Of a DNA stretch of 64,000 nucleotides, positions 12,330 to 22,168 are shown piece after piece. Each line of letters begins with the position of its first letter. Position 1 is the stretch's first letter. Origin of the DNA: Cyathus striatus (Eukaryota; Basidiomycota; Agaricomycetes; Agaricales; Nidulariaceae); the NCBI GenBank assembly GCA_025738555.1, contig JAOVFP010000017.1, positions 2,604,001-2,668,000 of the forward strand, written 5' to 3'. The notes below the pieces were generated by a model. That model made no database searches, was not told where the DNA came from, and was given only the letters and a program-made list of their open reading frames with translations. The translations under genes were made by a program, and so were the position numbers.

Positions 12330-12990
12330 TGATCAAGTGGCGCGGAAAATCTGCCTCTGGAGAGTCTGGAGAGTCTGGAAGCCTCCTTGAACTTCAAGGT
12401 GCTACGCTCGATGCCTTGCTCGCGGATTTGAGTGGTCTTGATATTGATGATCGGATCGGTGAAAGCAGCCTGCAGTTATCGTAATCGACTCCAAGGTGGT
12501 GGCGCAAGGTGTCTGGCAGGTTTCCAAGGCGGACGATGCCAATGCCAGAAGAACCGCCCGCCATTTCCACGCATTCTGAGCCAACTCGAGAGCATTGTAT
12601 GCGAAGGCGATATGGGATAACACGGAGGCACTATCACACTGAACTTTCTTGAGCAGGTCCTCGGGCTTCAGAGTGAGTGTGAGATAGTTCAACCTCCCAG
12701 TCCGCTCGCGACTTCTCGAAGAGAAATGGAGGCTCGCCTCTTGAAGGGGAATCGCAAAGAGAAAAAGGCGTCTTTTTTCAATGCGGTCCAGGACGCCTTC
12801 CGAGGTAGCGGGTAGTTCAAACCACCTCTCCGCAGTGCGTGACCCCGCGCCTTCATGAATGAGCGCCGAATATAGGGATCATCTCCGCTTCAGTTTTCCC
12901 AAGCATGAGCATCGCACCCCTAAAAGACTTGGCAAACTCTTCCGCTGATAGTCCATCATCCTGGGGTCTTCAGAGAAAGCAGGTATATTC
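12330..12990 (-). pseudogene. Unidentified coding remnant
   Basis: The minus strand contains several coding-like but frame-broken stretches: DDGLSAEEFAKSFRGAMLML (about 12900-12970), TAERWFELPATSEGVLDRIE (about 12790-12850), GNLPDTLRHHLGVDYDNCRL (about 12490-12560), and AAFTDPIINIKTTQIREQGI followed by SRGRFSAPLDHIPPRASC (about 12300-12470). They look like consecutive exons of one ordinary host protein, but I do not recognise it. A run repeating GGAGAGTCT near 12360 adds to the disruption. Confidence 0.45.
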
Positions 12991-12999
12991 ATTGTGTAC

Positions 13000-13725
13000 A
13001 GGAGTGGGGCGATATCTGCAGGTAATGGCGGGAGACGGTGGCAGGGGGGTGAGAGGTGATGAGTGATCCGGGTTTCCGGTGTCTTCAGTCTGACCCTTTG
13101 TATTAGGCGTTCTGATCTCTTCTCGATTGCGTGTTTTTTCGTGAGCGGGCCAGTGTGAAGAGGTGCGTATATGCGGTATCAAAGGCTAGCAGAACAATGG
13201 AATGAACGAAGATACGATTGCAGCGACGAGCGAAGACGAAACTGGCAGAGAACAGAAAGAGCTGAGAAAGCAAGACAAGCGAAGAAAGTGGCAAGAACTG
13301 TTTGAGCTGAGGACGCTGGCGTGTTCGTGACGAGGGGGGACGTGGACGTGGACACGTGGTCTTACGAGGACGTGTGGATGGAACTGTGCGCTCTCGTCAC
13401 CACAATGGGGCGGGCTGAACGAGTACGTGTATTACGGTGTGACTATGTGGTGGTATATTGTTGAGGGGTTCTAAGCTACATCTGTGTCACTTATATACTA
13501 CCGTGCTGACTTTGATCATGTGACCGTTCAGCAGCCTCCTTACTCCCACTAAGTCTAGACTCTCGAGCACTGAAACCCAAGACTCTGGAGTACCTGAAAG
13601 CATCGTACAGTAGCAAGAAGGAGAACAGAAGCCGTAGCTAGATTGCAGATATGTTCCTCCTTGTTGTAGATAAATCTGCCCGAAGAGCTTATTACGCGCT
13701 TGGCCTGCACACTACTGTCATTCCA
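13000..13725. other. No gene recognised
   Basis: Repetitive promoter-like DNA. The segment at about 13400-13530 resembles 12120-12265 (GGGCGG, GTATTACG, TGTGTCACT/TATACTAC and GATCATGTG blocks in similar order), so it is probably the second copy of the flank of the duplicated dynamin-GGPP synthase block. Confidence 0.4.
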
Positions 13726-13965
13726 TATTGTCAACAACGGGAAGGAATCACAGGCAATATTAGGGACACATATCCTGTACTATACGTCCTCACCCTTGGG
13801 GATTTCGACAAGCCCATCCCCACCACTGCTAATGGTGAGCCGACACCTGCGGCGCTGAGGCACAAGAACGCCTGAGGTATACCACAGGAAAGGTACTGAT
13901 AGTATCGACCAGCTCCCGACGCACAGCTTCCAAATTCTTCACAATAAAGTTTTCACAAACGCCCA
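13726..13965 (-). pseudogene. Partial dynamin-like GTPase copy 2
   Basis: This matches the first exon and upstream region of the intact dynamin gene (41050-41400). Shared features include TATTGTCAACAACGGGAAGG, the GACACATATCCTGTACTATA block, CTTGGGGATTTCGACAAGCCC (parent: GGGGGTTCGACAAGCCCACC) and the upstream AATTCTTCACAATAAAGTTT. Only the N-terminal linker portion is present, and the frame is not maintained. Confidence 0.75.
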
Positions 13966-14059
13966 AAAGACAGTGAGGGGGAGACTCTTATCACCGGAAA
14001 GAGCCTTTCAAAGTGACACGCAACCGCGCTCTGAGGGATGGTTGGCGAGGGATTCTCGA

Positions 14060-14165
14060 ATAGCGTTAGGCGATAACGCCTCCTCATTGCTCAAATGTAA
14101 ACGCGCATTCATGTAAGATATGCTGCACATACCACTTGACGTTGGAGGGTTCGTGGTTCATAGCA
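14060..14165. other. Paralogous empty site 2 of the 10.7-kb element
   Basis: CGAATAGCGTTAGGCGATAA followed by CGCCTCCTCATTGCTCAAAT and CGCGCATTCATGTAAGATAT corresponds to the joined left and right flanks of the element at 41539-52283. No insertion is present. Confidence 0.68.
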
Positions 14166-14334
14166 TATACAGCGAGTTCGCGGACGTTACCGTTATAAGC
14201 TAGCCTTTGCCGCCTTGCGGTTGCACTGTCAAAATGGAAGGAGTCCAAGATTCAAGCAACGCCGGGGAACGGGATAGGTAAATAATACACACCTTCAACT
14301 ATGTAATCGAACTTCTGGCGTATGTGCAACATGT

Positions 14335-14800
14335 CCGGGTAATCAGGCCCCTGTTTTCACCTGGCCTCGAAAGCTCATTAAGCCTCAGCATCTGAGAGGG
14401 CCTAACGAGCATTTGGTATGTTGGTCGAAGGACAAAGCCTTCGTGGTTCATGAAGTCATCCCGGATTTGGAGGTACACAGATGAGGTCTCATGAGGAAGG
14501 AAGGTAGTCAGTGCGGGGTAAGTAAGCAGGAGATTTAGCGTGGCCACGAGTGCGAGGAGTTCTGGTAGGCTAGGAAGTACTTATATGTAGTGTGCCGTTT
14601 CTGTAGACTTTGCGCGCGACTGTGCAACGGCATGGTTAGTAGGATGACGAAGAAGGAAGGGGGAATGATAATGAACTGGGTCCTCCATGACGCAACTGCG
14701 AGTGGCGTCGACGTCGTCTACCATGAAACTTGCTGCAGCTGAGAGTATCTGTTCCTGGTGCTGAGGGTTATGAAAGTGGTTCCCAAGATAGATTGCATAC
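14335..14800 (-). pseudogene. Partial GGPP synthase copy 2
   Basis: Blocks match the last exon (TTTTCACCTGGCCTCGAAAG near 14352, parent 56695), the exon with the second aspartate motif (CATCCCGGATTTGGAGGTAC near 14458, parent 57090) and the first-aspartate exon (GTCGTCTACCATGAAACTTG near 14714, parent 57715; TTATGAAAGTGGTTCCCAAGA near 14768, parent 57853). The intervening exons are lost or out of frame. It follows dynamin copy 2 in the same order as the first duplicate block. Confidence 0.8.
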
Positions 14801-14884
14801 TCCAGAACCTCGTGGGAATCTCTGAATTACGTGCGCGTATCCGGAATATCCATATCTCTCCAGCACACTCATCAGCCAGCGCCC

Positions 14885-15810
14885 ATGCCTCCCAAACCAA
14901 CCAAACCCACCCCACAGCCAAAAGGCAAACCCGCCCCAAAAAGGGATCCAAACCTCCTCGCCCAAAGCACCACTCTCCCCATCCGAGAAGCTCAAACGCC
15001 TGCTTCACGTCCCCTCTGTGCCCAAATCGACGGCGGTCACTTTACCAACGCAATCAAGACATGCGATAAGAGTCTGTCCTTCCCTCCCCACCTCCTACCC
15101 ACTCTACATACTAACACATTTAACCAGTACTAGCACTATCACCAGGAGACAAAGACGCAACCCAAACCAAACTCTTCCTCCTCCTCCAAACAGAATCCTA
15201 CATCCCCGCTCTCTCCCTCCTCCCTAACAACACCACCACCTTCCCCTTCGAAAAAAAGCATATACACACTCTACAGAACGCACCAAGAACCCGAATCCCT
15301 CGAAATCCTCTCCACTCTCCCTCCCACACGCGGAAAATCCCACCCGAAGCGCAACTGTTCTACCGCCTGGGTGACTTTGCCAGTGCATTCGACAAGTACA
15401 ATGATCTCTCGAGTCAGCGGACCCCGGATCCGAAGAACACACGGACATCTCTAACGAATTTGCATGCGGTGCAGACGCAGCTTGAGTTTATAACTAGCTC
15501 GTATACCGTGGGCTGTTGCCTCTCCGCCTACCGAGCCGCCTGTTTTACCGTCTGCGCCGCTGCCGCAGCAGGTTGTGTTGCTTGAGAAACCGAAGAAGAA
15601 GGTAAGGTTGCCGAAGGGCGTTGTGGAGGGTGTTACGCCTCTTCCGATCCTGAGAGGTGGTTGAAGAAAGAGTGAGAGAGGAGTAGTGCTGCCCATGGGA
15701 AGAGGAGGAAAGGTGGAGGTGGGGCGACGCAGGGGTCTAGTGTTGCTGAGGAGAAGCCTGTTGTGTCTGCTGTTGCTGGTGGAAAGGGGAAGGGGAGGAA
15801 GAAGAAGTAA
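14885..15810 (+). pseudogene. SRP72 (signal recognition particle subunit), internally deleted
   Basis: The N-terminus MPPKPTKPTPQPKGKPAP is followed by AQIDGGHFTNAIKTCDK, an intron-like gap, then VLALSPGDKDATQTKLFLLL and QTESYIPALSLLPNN, as in the TPR array of SRP72. In another frame come AQLFYRLGDFASAFDKYNDL (a TPR) and TSLTNLHAVQTQLEF. From about 15590 the sequence jumps to the C-terminal region: LEKPKKKVRLPKGVVEG, TPLPDPERWLKK, a stop, then GGGGATQGSSVAEEKP and GKGKGRKKK-stop. The DPERW and lysine-rich tail are typical of the RNA-binding end of SRP72. The middle of a roughly 650-residue protein is missing, and there are frameshifts and at least one stop, so it is non-functional. Confidence 0.8.
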
Positions 15811-16656
15811 TCTGGGTAAGTTGGTTCAGTTGGATTGTGTGAGGTGGTGCTGATGATTCGTGTTAGGATGTAATGTATACCGTATGTAGGTACATGAACC
15901 GAACTGCTTTTGTTATCTACCATTGTAGTCTTGAGGAACTTCCAAACCAAAACTCGTCTTTCCAAGCATCCAGGATCCAATAGACGGACAGTAACTAGGA
16001 ATACTTAACTCCACGTTAGCCGACGTAGAGTAACGCCTACATCGTTTCACTGTGACTCACGCACCTACGATCTTCTATCAATGCCGACACCCTCACTTAC
16101 CGAAAGCAACTGACATCATCTTTCTTGCCTAAAGTATCTGATATACATCTTTAACAGCCCACATTTCCATTTGTATCTCACCCGCAGCGATTACAGTTGT
16201 ACGCTGCGATGTAGATTGCCCGGGCTGAGGTGAGTACACATGAACGTTCTGCGCACCGTTATACCCTCGTTCACTAGTAAGGCTTACATGGTACGTTCCT
16301 TTCTGGTGTCGTTAGGAACGATCATTGCTGATGCTTTAATGCAGGTATGCAGAGAGATTTTGTTATCTTGACGGCCCTAGGAAGTATAACCCAACATAGC
16401 ACACGGAACTTCCTATAGACACAACACAGGGCAATGGTATCCGAAGCTGACAGTGGTTCTCGTCTAATTGCTAACTAACTCAGGTAGCTCGTCTCGGGGA
16501 ATTGTCTGGCTTACAGTGTCAGATCATAAGCATCCCGAAGTTAATAGATGATATGAGGATACCAGTATATGCTTCCACAGGCCCCAGCATGAAACTTTGA
16601 TGAAACGTACGAACAACTTTAGGTGCGCCACTACAAGGCCACCAAACTAGCAACAC
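15811..16656. other. No gene recognised
   Basis: I see no coding signal. Segments near 16130-16340 (AAGTATCTGATATACATCTT, then GATGCTTTAATGCAGGTATG) loosely resemble 17725-17825, so the two regions flanking the second LINE may be related repeats. Confidence 0.4.
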
Positions 16657-16669
16657 ACTACGCTGATAC
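16657..16669. repeat. Target-site duplication, left copy (LINE 2)
   Basis: ACTACGCTGATAC here is repeated exactly at 17521-17533. Confidence 0.85.
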
Positions 16670-17520
16670 ACCTTTCTCCTCCGCTGGGTTCCCGGCCACC
16701 AAGGGATACCAGGCAACGAACATGCAGACATCGAAGCAAAAGGGGCCATTACCCATGGCTCCAGCCCACACCACCTCCTACCCCGGAGTCTACATGCGGC
16801 CCTCCCTATGAACAAAGCAGCGCTGCGCGCAACCCACCGCACGAAACTCTTATCGCACCTCGAAACTATATGGCGCAAGTCACCCCGCTTCAGCAGGACG
16901 AACCGCATCATCCCCTCCGACGCCTATCCAAATTCCGGAACGTCTTATTCTCGTTGCTGAGGAAGCTCTACGTTGTTGAGCTACCTGATCACGAACCATA
17001 ACCCCCTGCACCATCACCTCCACCGTATCGGAAAGTCACCCTCACCTCCCCATGTGCCGCCGCTGCCACCAGCACACCGAAATGTCAGAACACTTCTTAT
17101 TCCAGTGCCCTGCCCACATTATAGCATGGAACTAACTTGCCCGCGCCTGTTCCTTAGCATGTAACCGCCTCACTTCTGGGCAAGCTCCTCACCACGCTCA
17201 AATGAGTCGTCACCCTATGCACATATGTCCGTAAGTACCACCGCGCGTTTCCATCGAACTCTGGGACCCATCCCTGAATGGGAACCCCCAGATGAATAGT
17301 CACATCACCAGTTTCCCGCATACCACCAGACAGTAGCCCCAGAAGACCCCCGAAGTGATCCATAGCACGTTCCCTCTTTTTCCTCAGCCCGTAGCACAGA
17401 CGAGTTCAGGGCACGGAGTCTTCACCCCCGGTCACTCGACCCGGAGTTCTAATACATGTAGTCCCTTCACGATAGTATATATAGAGTAGTTTAGTAGTAC
17501 AGACCAGTCGTGACAAAAAA
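16670..17520 (+). mobile_element. 5'-truncated LINE (RNase H end and zinc knuckle)
   Basis: The plus strand starts inside an RNase H domain: RWVPGHQGIPGNEHADIEAK, the conserved GHxGIxGNExAD block near its C-terminus. It continues through ALPMNKAALRATHRTKLLSH and, after frame changes, CRRCHQHTEMSEHFLFQCPA, the same zinc knuckle as the LINE copy at 5895. A 3' UTR of about 200 bp ends in a short A run at 17515-17520. The 13-bp duplication at 16657-16669 and 17521-17533 marks target-primed insertion. Several frameshifts are present, so it is a dead, truncated copy. Confidence 0.85.
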
Positions 17521-17533
17521 ACTACGCTGATAC
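17521..17533. repeat. Target-site duplication, right copy (LINE 2)
   Basis: Exact copy of ACTACGCTGATAC at 16657-16669. Confidence 0.85.
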
Positions 17534-18674
17534 CATACAACCCTCATCCCATCCCTACCACGACCGGAAATGCAACAACATAACTCTCCCAAGCTTATAT
17601 TTCACACATCACACTACGACAAGAACCATACTCAGACCTATAAGCCCACTCCACTCACTCCCTTCGCATACCATTCACAGCCATCAACAGAAATCAACTG
17701 GGAAAGCTACACCCGCAACACAGCTCCGCCTATAGTATCTGAAATACGTCTTTTATCTGCCCATAGTACGGCACTCCACTTTCCGCGGAAGGACGATGCT
17801 GATGCTTTGGGGCAGGTACACTTACTACACAACTACTGTTTTTTTTCACTCGCGCCACTCAAAATAAACCTTCATATTGCGTGACGTTATGCGTTATCGT
17901 GACATTATTATATTTAGTCGTCCCAGCCAAATAGAGTCTGGCGACCAGCGCGCGCGCACATCTGCGCACATTCAGAAATTCAGAATCATGATTGTCAACA
18001 CTCTCCGTGCGGCGAACGGCACCTGTCCCTCATGCAAGCATTGCGAGGGACCCTTGCTTTCGTGCTGCCATGAAACTCACACTTCAACTAAGTACTCCGT
18101 CAGCAAACATACTTGGGCCAAAGCCAACGCGACCTATCCTTTTCAAACGTGGCTCCGCCTTTACATATGCAGGAGCAGACCATACACTTACTTACCAGGC
18201 AGGTTCCTGAATCATTTGATGCTGTTCTTTAGCTTCTCATTGGTGATTTATATTTGAAAAGGTCAGTTTGTTTGGAGTTCTATAGTTGCCATCTAGTCTC
18301 GCATTTGCGACGAATTGAGCTCTGCTTTCATGCAATAGTAGACTCAGCAAAAGTTCCAAAACACATAAATAGGTAGATTGCGTACACTCTGAACGCATGC
18401 AATATTCTAAATGTCTCGCCATCTTCAAGTTTTCATTGACGAGCACACCGTATACCTGGATATAAGTATGACTTACTATTTTTACAAAACACGATATTTT
18501 ATCAACAGATAATGTCTCCAGAAATTGTAAGTATGTGTTTTCACAATATTTCATATGGTAGCGGGCCTTGCCGCTAGTCGGCATTATTAATGATTTATTG
18601 TGCATGGTGTTATACTTACTGTAACAATTTGCAACATGAGTAATATTCAGAAGCTTCGGATACATACTGACAAG
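17534..18674. other. No confident gene
   Basis: Open frames at 17570-17884 and 17877-18257 on the plus strand have no recognisable motif. One has cysteine pairs (NGTCPSCKHCEGP), but I cannot support a gene. The minus strand at 18237-18665 is AT-rich and lies just downstream of the FunK1 copy D stop codon, so it may be its 3' region. Confidence 0.35.
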
Positions 18675-21023
18675 CTACTTAGAGTCCACAACCAACTTCA
18701 GCGAACCGACTTGCTCCCGCGTCGCAAGTTCACCTGACATGATCTTCAGCACAATATCGAAAATCAGTGCGGCATCTGGCTCTGCATGATTAAATCGTAG
18801 CTTGGTATGATCAGTGTTCAAAAGTAGTAGAAGCAGTAGTTCACACTTTTCCCAGGCATCAGGGAAAGTGGGATGGAAATCTCGCGTGTATATTTCAAAC
18901 AGGATGCCACACTTGTAACCGCTTATCTGTGAAGCACTACCTGTTTTCCACCACTGGATCTCGTCAGGCCCGAGATCATCCTTGATGCATATCCACGTAA
19001 ACACCCATATGAAGGATTCTGCTTCATGACGGTAGAGACGCTGTACCGGTTCCTGACGAATACTACCATGACGGGTAGAGCAGCTAAAAAGGATATCACG
19101 AGCCATGAAAGCCAGTGGTTCCAGTGAGTTCTCTACCATCGGTCATCTTCCTTTGACCGCTTTTAAGAAGAATACCACCTTGTACATGAGCAAGGTCCCA
19201 GTCGTTGAGGATACCACAATTATTTTTTTCGTCCCACATGAGATTCCAAGCACTGATATCACCATGTTCAACACCCTTATTCCAAAGAGCATAATGACCT
19301 AATAATTAGTAAGTAGTGAGACCAGCAAGTATATTATAACAAGACATTCATTTTAAGCAATCAACCCAGGCCTTCATAAACTCGTTTTCACCAAGTTGGT
19401 CCAAACGAAGGAGACGCGGAAAAAGAAGAAATCGAAGAACACGAGGCTCAGGATCTTTCGGAGCAGGAGGAACATCAAGGCCATCCTTCCCAAGAGTGAG
19501 ATCAGTGTCAGAGGAAGTTATGTCGCGCCACGCGATGACATGTGGAAGATTCTTGATAAATTCCTTGTCCGGAGAATTGATTAGTTTCGCGTAGGCATCT
19601 TCAATGATGTCTGCCTCATTCAGTCGTGACTTCTCTGGCCAAGATGCCTTAAGAACTAATTTTTTATCCTTTAATAATTTGTTGGTATGAGGGTCCATCG
19701 AATCGCTTGTTGCTTCGACAATCCAAGTGCCTCTTCCCTTTACCGATTGGCCAGGACCACGAAGTCGATCACCGGTGCTAATCAATATATCACCGAATTT
19801 TATATCTATTGATTTAGAATCTGAATCTGAATGTGTCGCCGTGAACATCGATGTCGGCGCAAGGTCAGGCTGTACTCCCACTCGGCCATACCGAATCGCT
19901 GAAATGCGACCAATAATGCAACAAAATAGGGCATATCTTTAATGAAGTTGAGTCCTGTAGATTGAATCATGTTTTGACGATCAAACCATGTCAGCCAAAG
20001 GACATCATCTGCGACTTATATGTTAGAGATCATCGAAATTACCAACAGAATGTGGAACTCACCGACAACAATAGGGTTGATAGAATGCAGACCGTATATG
20101 CCTCGGCAGAACATTTCAGATGCATACGTACGAATTTGAGCATTGGGATCCCAATCTCTACGATTCCGCATCTTCATATAGAGTATCTCATCATCATCAT
20201 CCTCGGACTCGTCGTCGTCTTCCCAATATACCTCGGAGCAACTCATACAAGAGCTTAAGCTCGAACTTCCAGTGGCGCAAGAGTTCGACCTTCGTTCACT
20301 TGGCTGCCTTGAAGTTGCATCCTTCGATGTGGAAGTGCCCACAACCATGAATGCACGTGTACCTTTTATGCATCTTTGAACCTCTTATAATATCTGGGCC
20401 TTCGGGAAGGCAATGGTACTGCGTGAGGAAATCCTCGGTAAAAGAGTCTGGGGGGCCTGGAAATCCTTGATGGCTAGCGAGTCTGAGCTCCCAGGGAATA
20501 AGAATGTCGGACCATTCGAACATGTACTGTTCAGGGTTGGGTAACTTGTCCAGGAGCTCTTTTGTGACAAATATCAATTCAGGACTACGGTTGGAAGAAC
20601 CATTGTAAGATACGGTGTTGAACAGATGTAGGGCCTGTTTGGGGGTAAGTTGAAGCATCCTGGGACGTAGGTTGGAGTGTTTTGTAAGCCCAGGAAATTT
20701 ATCTTCATCCGCCTCCAGTTTCTCTAGCAGTTGATTAATAAAATTGACAAACGACTTGTATCCATCTATTTCTTTTGTTCGTTGCATACAGCTGAAATGG
20801 AATGAACGTGCGCTTAATGACGCTGGCATAACGGCACCACTTACTATTCACTAAGGTTTTCCGCTATGAATTGCTTAACATCGGGTTTATTGCAGAGCGC
20901 TCTACAAGTCTCTACGACTTCCGCGAGAAAGTTGTCATTGACGACAGCAGATTTCTTGAATAAGAACTTCAGAAAATCCAGAAATTGAACTTGAATAAGA
21001 TCTTCGTTGGGGTTATCGTCCAT
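18675..21023 (-). CDS. FunK1-type protein kinase, copy D (best preserved)
   Basis: FunK1 kinases are an expanded serine/threonine-kinase-like family of mushroom-forming fungi with poorly known roles. The start ATG at 21023 (MDDNPNEDLIQVQFLDFLKF) matches the start of copy B. Exons follow: an N-terminal helical domain, a serine- and acid-rich linker (DDDESEDDDDE near 20195), DWDPNAQIRTYASEMFCRGI, then WGVQPDLAPTSMF to WPEKSRLNEADII. The kinase core has VEHGDISAWNLMWDE (HGD..N) and GILNDWDLAHV (DWD), AFMARDIL and VQRLYRHEAESFIWVFTW, ending VDSK-stop at 18675. The frame across the activation segment (19095-19190) holds only if a 46-nt GT-AG intron is removed. Otherwise there is a one-base frameshift. 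The remaining exons read through cleanly. It is probably functional, but the activation segment lacks the TGTLPF motif of copies A and B (it reads NSLEPLAF). Confidence 0.8.
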
Positions 21024-21815
21024 ATTTAAAGTACTGTATGAATTTTCCGTTCTTCGGGGGATGGAGTAGCGTATGCCGTAAAATACACTTTCAAGTTCCA
21101 AGGAGTCAAAGTTACTTGGAGTTTGCAGTAAGTGAATAACCAAACGTCGGAGGGAGATACGATTTGGGAGGCAGCTAGTCAATGCTACGTGCAATAAACG
21201 CGATGCAGTGTGCACACAGGCGGGGTTTTGATGTCATGAAAGTAACAAATGAAAGTGAACAACCCACAATTACTAAGTAAGCGCGGAGACCCTGACGCGA
21301 CCGTGACATGAAGTCATATTATTATTAAGTATCCTTGGGTCCGTGCTATCAACTCGGACTGTCGATCTTTCGGCAACATACTAAATATAGCTACATAGGA
21401 TTCACCTGAGGCGACTAACAACCACTTCGCACAATCAGAAACAACCATCTCTTACCGTTTTCTGAGGTGCATTTCCATAGTTTCAGTAGAACAGACTCAT
21501 AGTATTCCAATTATTACCTGCTTCTCCATTGTGGTCACCAGTATAGCTGGCCATTGAAATTGGATCGATAACAACCGAATATTTTTTAAAGCAGAGTCTG
21601 TAGACGAACAGGAGCATGAAGAACGGCACGCATCGCATAGCTACGGAGGGTATATAAACGAATGTGATGAGCATCAACGGTAATTCTTAGGTGAACGATA
21701 TCTACAAAAACGATAAGACAAATATCTACGAAGAATGAAAAATTAAATGATTCACCTGTTTTCAAACGCTAAAACAGTCAATCACTTGTGAATCTACCGA
21801 CTACGTTTTGACGCT
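21024..21815. other. No gene recognised
   Basis: This is probably the promoter region of FunK1 copy D on the right-hand side, followed by AT-rich DNA. A minus-strand open frame at 21483-21677 has no family signature. Confidence 0.4.
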
Positions 21816-22168
21816 CTAAAGTAGAGATGGCATTTTCAGACCATTGTCGGCGGTGCTGCCTGCCTTGCTTGCTGCAGTGTTGCCCAGACCCGATGCACCA
21901 TTGGACACTATAGAATCCAAGGGCCCAGCGGTGCCTTCAGATGGCCTGACGGCGTCGTGCTATCAGACCCAGAACCCGAGCCCGATACTGAGTTCCACAT
22001 CGCGCAGGAACCGTTATCCTTCTGGCCAGGGGTACAGTATTTTTGAGCAATGTCCCCCATTATATCGCCCGGTCCCGATCCTCCAAGCTGTGGTGCGGGG
22101 ACAGGAGCGGCATTGACGGCAATAAGGGTGAGGAAAAGGACGGCAAGAGATTGGAAAGTAGTCTTCAT
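21816..22168 (-). pseudogene. Small secreted protein, frame broken
   Basis: From the ATG at 22168 the minus strand encodes MKTTFQSLAVLFLTLIAVNA, a clear signal peptide, then APVPAPQLGGSGPGDIMGDI, a short region with two cysteines (KYCTPGQKDNGSCAMW), and a serine-glycine repeat. This frame ends at 21908 (86 aa). A second frame, offset by one base, continues with coding character from about 21955: AVRPSEGTAGPLDSIVSNGA, then SGLGNTAASKAGSTADNGLK, ending at 21816. Together they look like one secreted protein of about 115 residues with a one-base indel in the serine-glycine repeat. No intron of usable size joins them. If the indel is a sequencing error, the gene is intact. Function is unknown; it resembles small secreted proteins of fungi. 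Confidence 0.6.
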
